NCBI GenBank assembly: GCA_002309585.1
Contig: DBXN01000174.1
Span: forward strand, 16,352-36,538
Direction: 5' to 3'
From: Verrucomicrobia bacterium UBA1211
GTDB taxonomy: Bacteria > Verrucomicrobiota > Kiritimatiellia > RFP12 > UBA1067
DNA length: 20,187 nt
Of the stretch, positions 16,163-20,187 are shown in pieces. The position numbers were made by a program, and so were the translations under genes. Every line of letters begins with the position of its first letter. The first letter of the stretch is position 1. The notes below the pieces were generated by a model. The model saw only the letters and a list, made by a program, of their open reading frames with translations. It searched no databases and was not told the DNA's origin.

Positions 16163-16192
16163 AATATATCACGTTCCGCCCGCATTGTGCAA
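16163..16192 (-). promoter_or_regulatory. Sigma70-like promoter of the metXW-cysE-def operon
   Basis: Read on the minus strand: -35 TTGCAC (16192-16187), 18-base spacer, -10 TATATT (16168-16163). The start near 16156 leaves about 17 bases to the metXW ATG. The next three genes have no room for separate promoters outside coding sequence, so this likely drives all four. Confidence 0.6.
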
Positions 16193-16260
16193 AAGGAAAC
16201 ACGGGGCGTTCGTGGTCGCGCGTGAGCGCCCCCGCCGCATCAGAAACGTTCACGCGGCAG

Positions 16261-16289
16261 TTGCAACGCACCGCCTTTTCTGTCATACT
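16261..16289 (+). promoter_or_regulatory. Sigma70-like promoter of the galactosidase gene
   Basis: -35 TTGCAA (16261-16266), a 17-base spacer, and -10 CATACT (16284-16289) preceded by TGT, giving an extended -10. The start near 16296 leaves about 37 bases to the ATG at 16333. About 68 bases separate it from the divergent metXW promoter. I see no clear operator palindrome between them. Confidence 0.6.
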
Positions 16290-16319
16290 GTACCCCGTGA
16301 AACGTAACTGTTTTGGAAT

Positions 16320-16325
16320 GGGGAG
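16320..16325 (+). promoter_or_regulatory. Ribosome binding site deciding the galactosidase start
   Basis: GGGGAG seven bases before the ATG at 16333, which directly begins a signal peptide. An upstream in-frame GTG (16222) lies before the promoter, and an ATG at 16318 has no ribosome site; both are rejected as starts. Confidence 0.8.
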
Positions 16326-16332
16326 TTATGAT

Positions 16333-19300
16333 ATGAATCGTTTGACGGTATCTGCGGGCATGACGTGTGCCCTCCTGTTTTCGGTGTTCGGTGCGGAACC
16401 GGATGGGAAGGAGTGGCAGGACAACCAGCGGCTGGGACTGAACAAGGAGGAGCCGCGGGTGGCGTTCGTCCCCTTCATAGATGCTCAAAGCGCCGAGTCT
16501 GTCCAGCCGCAGATGTCGCCTCACCAGATAACGCTGGACGGGGAGGATGTCTGGAAATTCAAATGGTCAAAGAACCCGTCGGAACGGCCCGTCGGTTTCC
16601 AAAATCCGGATTACGATGTCTCCTCCTGGGAGACGATCCGCGTGCCGTGCAGCTGGCAGGCGCTGGAAGCCAACGGGAAAGGCGGCTGGGGCACCGCCCT
16701 CTATGTCAACGTGACCTATCCGTTCGCCTCGGCGCCGCTGCCGAACGGAACGGTGATGAACGATCCCCCGAGGCACTTCACCACCTTCGCGGCGCGGAAT
16801 CCGGTCGGCTCCTACCGCCGGAAATTCACCTTGCCGAACGACTGGCGCGAGAGTGATTTCTTCCTGAAGTTCGACGGGGTGGACTCCTTTTTCTACCTCT
16901 GGGTGAACGGCGAATATGTCGGCTTCTCGAAGGACAGCCGCAATCCCGCGGAGTTCAACGTAACGAAGTATCTGAAGCCCGGGGAAAACACCGTCGCGCT
17001 AGAAGTCTACCGCTACTCGGACGGCTCCTACATCGAGGATCAGGATATGTTCCGCCTCTCCGGCATCTTCCGTTCGACCTGGCTGGTGCGTCGCCCGAAG
17101 GTCCGCATCCGAGACTTCTTCGCCACCGCGAAACCGGTACGGGAAGGCGTGTTTGATGGCGACTGGATCTTGAACGTGAAGGGCGAATTGGCCTCTTCCC
17201 TCTCCACGGCTGCCACCCGCGATGTGACGTTCAAACTCATGCGGACCAAGATGATGCCAAGGGGTGGGCTCATGGGCGATCCTCTCCCCGACCTCCAGCC
17301 GAAAACGGTCCAGATCGCCATTCCGGCGGAAGGAAAGGGCGCCTTCTCGTTTGATGTGACCGTTCAGAAGCCGCTCCTGTGGAGTGCGGAGACACCGAAT
17401 TGCTACACCGTCATTCTTTCGATTGACGGCAAGACTCCCGGCGGCGAGACGCGGGAGTCGGTATCCTCGCTCTTCGGATTCAGGGTAAGCGAGATCAAGA
17501 ACGGACGGTACTACCTGAACGGCCAGAAGATCAAACTTCACGGCGCGAACCGCCACGAGACTGATCCCCGCTACGGGCACTTCGTCCCGCACGAGCGGCA
17601 GGAGGAGGACATCCGCCTCCTGAAGCAGGCCAACTGCAACGCGGTCCGTAACTCCCACTACCCGCAGGACGACTACTGGTATTACCTTTGCGACCTGTAC
17701 GGCATCTACCTCGTCGATGAGGCGAACATGGAGTCGCACGGCTTCTGCGAGATGCCGCACCACCCCGAATGGCGGAAGGCGACCGTCAGCCGCAGCCTGA
17801 ACATGATCGGGCGGAACAAGAACCATCCCTCCGTGATCATCTGGAGTTACGGTAACGAATCGGGCGGCGGACCCAACTTCGCGGCGGTCCGCGACGCCGT
17901 CGGCGCGCTGGACCCGACCCGCCCGCGCCACTACCAGCACGACAACGGGAACGCGGACATCGACTCGACCATGTATCCGAGCGTCAACAGCGTGATCGCG
18001 AAGGCGGCGGACAGCGGATCGCGGAAGCCCTTCTACCTCTGCGAATACGCCCACAACATGGTCAACGCGATGGGTAACCTGAAGGACTATCAGGACGCGA
18101 TCGAGTCATCCGATGTCATCATCGGCGGGACGATCTGGGACTGGGTGGACCAGGGACTTTACAAGATCGGCGCGGACGGCAAACGGTTCATCGCCTTCGG
18201 CGGCGACTTCGGCGACCAGCCGAACGACGGCCAGTTCGTGATGAACGGCTGCATCCTCTCCGACCGGACGCTGGAACCGGGCTACTGGGAGATCAAGCAC
18301 GTCTATCAGCCCTTCGCGGTGACGATGGGCGCGGACGGCGCTTCCATCGAAATCAAAAACAAGTATTACTTCCGCGACGACTCCGCCTACGCCTGCTCCT
18401 GGATCGCGCTCGCCAACGGCAAGGAGATCGGCAAGGGAACGTTCGAGAACTGGAAACCGCTGAAACCGCAGTCGGTCCAGCGTTACCCGATCCCGGAGAT
18501 CGTGAAGCGCGCCAATGTCCCCGGCGTGACCGCCAGTCTCCGCGTGATCTTCACGCTGAAGGAGAAAGAGGGATTCGTGAATAAGGGTTGGGTCGTGGCG
18601 GATGACCAGATCGACCTGCCCGCCGCAGGTCCGGTCCCGACCTTCAAGCCCGGCGTGGGTACCGTCCGGATGGCGGAGACGGCCGACCGCTTGACCTTCA
18701 CCGCCGGATCCGTCCAGGCCGCGTTCGACAAGCGGAGCGGCACGCTGGTCTCCTGGCGCGATACCGCCCGGCAGACGGAACACCTAGTGGAGCCGATGAC
18801 GCTCGACGCCTTCCGCTGCCCCAGCTCGAATGAGGTTCGGCAAGGCGACCGCTGGCTCGCCGAGGGCTTGCGCGCCTTCAACGCCGAGGCCCTTTCGTTC
18901 GGAAAGGTCGAGAAACAGGGCGATGCCTACACCTTCACGACGCAGGTGAAGTACACCGGTAAGCAGCGCGAACGGCAGCACGGATACGGTTCGACCAAGC
19001 TCACGCTGGAGACGATGGGCCCGACCACGCCCCGCAACACCTACTTCATCGTCGCCACGAAGTGGACCGTCTTCGGTGACGGCACGATCGCCTGCCAGAG
19101 CGAGATCCGTCCGCACGGCTCCTCCTGCGAACTGGGCCGGATCGGTTACCACTTCTCCCTCCGGAACAGCGACGCCACCGTCGAATGGCTCGGCAACGGT
19201 CCCTTTGAGAACTACGCCGACCGCAAGAGCGGTGCCTTCCTGGGCCGGTGGTCGCAGCCGATCGACCGGTTCTATGTGCCTTACGCCCGGAACGAGGATT

Positions 19301-20088
19301 GCGGCAACATGGAGGACACACAGGCGGTGGCGGTCCGTAACGCGCAGGGCGGAATAGCTTTCGCCACATTGGACGCGCCCTTCGCCTTCCAGGCGAACCC
19401 CTACTCGGCGACGGAACTGATGCTGCACACCCATCCGACCGAACTCCCCTACGGCCCGACCGAATCGAAGAAAGTCGAGCTGGGGATCTTCGCGGCGACC
19501 CGGGGATTGGGCGGCGCCAGCTGCGGTCCCGGTCCGATCGCGCGGGACATCATCAAGAGCAACCGGCCCTATCCGCTGAGTTTCGTGATCCGGCCCTACC
19601 GCGATGGCGCGATGACGCCCTGTTCCCTGCCGACCGCCACCCTGCCGCCGGATCCGGTAGAGGAGAACCGGGACACGTACAAGGTCCTCTCCGTCAGCAG
19701 TATCGAACGGAGCGAGTCGCGCCCCGACTATCTTGTGGATGACGACATCGGCACCTTCTGGCACTCTAAGTGGAGCGGCAGCAACGTACCGCGCCATCCG
19801 CACACCGTCACGATCGACACGCTGAAAATGCGTAAGATCAAGGGCATCTCGATTCTCCCGCGCCAAGACGGCAACAACAACGGCCGGGTGAAGGATTTCC
19901 TTCTGGAAACCAGCAAGGACGGGAAGAGCTGGACGGAGGCGTTGCGCGGCACCCTTCGCGACACCCACAACGAACAGACCGTCAAGTGCGACACGCCGAT
20001 CGAGGGCCGTTACATCCGCTTCACCTCGCTCAACGCCCACCGCAACCAGCCGTGGGCCTGCATCGCGGAACTGCGGGTAATCGAGTAA
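16333..20088 (+). CDS. Secreted GH2 beta-galactosidase with C-terminal F5/8 type C (discoidin) domain
   Basis: A 1,251-residue glycoside hydrolase. A signal peptide (MNRLTVSAGMTCALLFSVFG) sends it to the periplasm or outside. The sugar-binding jelly roll (about 55-270, with FLKFDGVDSFFYLWVNG) and an Ig-like domain lead to the TIM barrel, marked by NRHETDP (406-412), RNSHYP and DEANMESHGF. The acid/base is E509 in SYGNESGGG and the nucleophile E571 in CEYAHNMVNAMGN. In the latter, Val stands where the usual CEYAHAMGNS has Gly. A middle beta domain (about 655-750) and the LacZ small-chain domain (about 778-1095, with EWLGNGPFENYADRK) follow. Residues 1114-1251 are a discoidin-like (CBM32-type) domain with DDDIGTFWHSKWSG and GRYIRFTSLNA. 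The enzyme probably releases terminal beta-galactose from external glycans; the substrate is not evident. It is larger than E. coli LacZ because of the signal and the discoidin domain. No transporter or regulator gene lies next to it in the window. Confidence 0.95.
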   Translation: MNRLTVSAGMTCALLFSVFGAEPDGKEWQDNQRLGLNKEEPRVAFVPFIDAQSAESVQPQMSPHQITLDGEDVWKFKWSKNPSERPVGFQNPDYDVSSWETIRVPCSWQALEANGKGGWGTALYVNVTYPFASAPLPNGTVMNDPPRHFTTFAARNPVGSYRRKFTLPNDWRESDFFLKFDGVDSFFYLWVNGEYVGFSKDSRNPAEFNVTKYLKPGENTVALEVYRYSDGSYIEDQDMFRLSGIFRSTWLVRRPKVRIRDFFATAKPVREGVFDGDWILNVKGELASSLSTAATRDVTFKLMRTKMMPRGGLMGDPLPDLQPKTVQIAIPAEGKGAFSFDVTVQKPLLWSAETPNCYTVILSIDGKTPGGETRESVSSLFGFRVSEIKNGRYYLNGQKIKLHGANRHETDPRYGHFVPHERQEEDIRLLKQANCNAVRNSHYPQDDYWYYLCDLYGIYLVDEANMESHGFCEMPHHPEWRKATVSRSLNMIGRNKNHPSVIIWSYGNESGGGPNFAAVRDAVGALDPTRPRHYQHDNGNADIDSTMYPSVNSVIAKAADSGSRKPFYLCEYAHNMVNAMGNLKDYQDAIESSDVIIGGTIWDWVDQGLYKIGADGKRFIAFGGDFGDQPNDGQFVMNGCILSDRTLEPGYWEIKHVYQPFAVTMGADGASIEIKNKYYFRDDSAYACSWIALANGKEIGKGTFENWKPLKPQSVQRYPIPEIVKRANVPGVTASLRVIFTLKEKEGFVNKGWVVADDQIDLPAAGPVPTFKPGVGTVRMAETADRLTFTAGSVQAAFDKRSGTLVSWRDTARQTEHLVEPMTLDAFRCPSSNEVRQGDRWLAEGLRAFNAEALSFGKVEKQGDAYTFTTQVKYTGKQRERQHGYGSTKLTLETMGPTTPRNTYFIVATKWTVFGDGTIACQSEIRPHGSSCELGRIGYHFSLRNSDATVEWLGNGPFENYADRKSGAFLGRWSQPIDRFYVPYARNEDCGNMEDTQAVAVRNAQGGIAFATLDAPFAFQANPYSATELMLHTHPTELPYGPTESKKVELGIFAATRGLGGASCGPGPIARDIIKSNRPYPLSFVIRPYRDGAMTPCSLPTATLPPDPVEENRDTYKVLSVSSIERSESRPDYLVDDDIGTFWHSKWSGSNVPRHPHTVTIDTLKMRKIKGISILPRQDGNNNGRVKDFLLETSKDGKSWTEALRGTLRDTHNEQTVKCDTPIEGRYIRFTSLNAHRNQPWACIAELRVIE

Positions 20089-20101
20089 TCCCGCCGCAAA
20101 A

Positions 20102-20156
20102 GCCCCCCGCCCGCGTGAGCGCGGGAATGTAAATAAGGGTAACGTGGGGCGGGGGC
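20102..20156. repeat. GC-rich competing hairpins downstream of the galactosidase gene
   Basis: CCCGCG-TGAG-CGCGGG (20110-20125) is a perfect six-pair hairpin. GCCCCCCGCCC (20102-20112) can instead pair with GGGCGGGGGC (20147-20156), with one bulged C. The two share three bases, so they partly exclude each other. No T-run follows, so an intrinsic terminator is doubtful. Nothing else is visible from 20089 to the right edge. Confidence 0.5.
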
Positions 20157-20187
20157 AGTTGAGGGTTGAGAAGCGGAGTACGGAAGT

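Noticed and set aside
12790..16225. Plus-strand open frames at 12790-13521, 14303-15166 and 15242-16225
   Set aside because: They are antisense to def, cysE and metXW, all with intact active-site motifs, and show no recognisable protein features.
16139..16332. SAM riboswitch or T-box upstream of metXW
   Set aside because: The best promoter leaves only about 17 bases of leader, and no riboswitch core was seen further upstream.
16222..16332. GTG start at 16222 for the galactosidase
   Set aside because: It lies upstream of the likely promoter and would bury the signal peptide. The ATG at 16333 has GGGGAG at ideal spacing.
18784..20040. Minus-strand 418-codon open frame inside the galactosidase gene
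   Set aside because: Antisense shadow of the LacZ small-chain and discoidin domains, with no supporting signal.

Overview
The window is GC-rich bacterial chromosome, densely coded, with ordinary sigma70-like promoters and clear Shine-Dalgarno sites. Three things point to the PVC group, most likely Kiritimatiellota or Verrucomicrobiota: the large secreted protease with 'DSDNDGIADWW'-type calcium repeats, a secreted GH2 galactosidase with a C-terminal discoidin domain, and a ketol-acid reductoisomerase of the type seen in Bacteroidetes and eukaryotes. This placement is inference from family flavour, not from a marker gene. I see no phage, insertion sequence, CRISPR array, tRNA or rRNA.

Layout. 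Positions 1-1047 (minus): 5' part of a DUF2157 membrane protein gene running off the left edge. 1152-4295 (minus): ileS, an IleRS of the eukaryote-like type 2, with a good promoter just upstream. 4440-5351 (plus): a YitT-family membrane protein, divergent from ileS. 5516-6607 (plus): ilvC, with its own promoter, a foldable 5' leader and a strong intrinsic terminator. 6668-7363 (minus): an unusual membrane protein with an N-terminal zinc ribbon, one membrane segment and a GspG-like pseudopilin domain. 7470-12269 (plus): a 1,599-residue S8 subtilisin-like secreted protease with many accessory domains.

From 16138 down to 12177 (minus) lies a tight four-gene operon: a MetX-MetW fusion, a cysteine-rich EpsC-type serine acetyltransferase (20-base overlap), peptide deformylase (15-base gap) and a phosphoribosyltransferase (22-base gap). 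The last gene runs 93 bases antisense into the end of the protease gene. From 16333 to 20088 (plus) is a secreted beta-galactosidase, divergent from the operon, followed by 99 bases holding GC-rich hairpins.

How the genes fit together. The operon joins the two acetyl-CoA-dependent entry steps to methionine and cysteine synthesis (O-acetylhomoserine and O-acetylserine) with N-terminal formyl removal and nucleotide salvage. ilvC and ileS add branched-chain amino acid synthesis and isoleucine charging. The protease and galactosidase suggest a cell that degrades external protein and glycan. No single new system is evident. The best leads are the MetX-MetW fusion with its overlapping Cys-rich acetyltransferase, the zinc-ribbon/pseudopilin chimera, and the structured ilvC leader.
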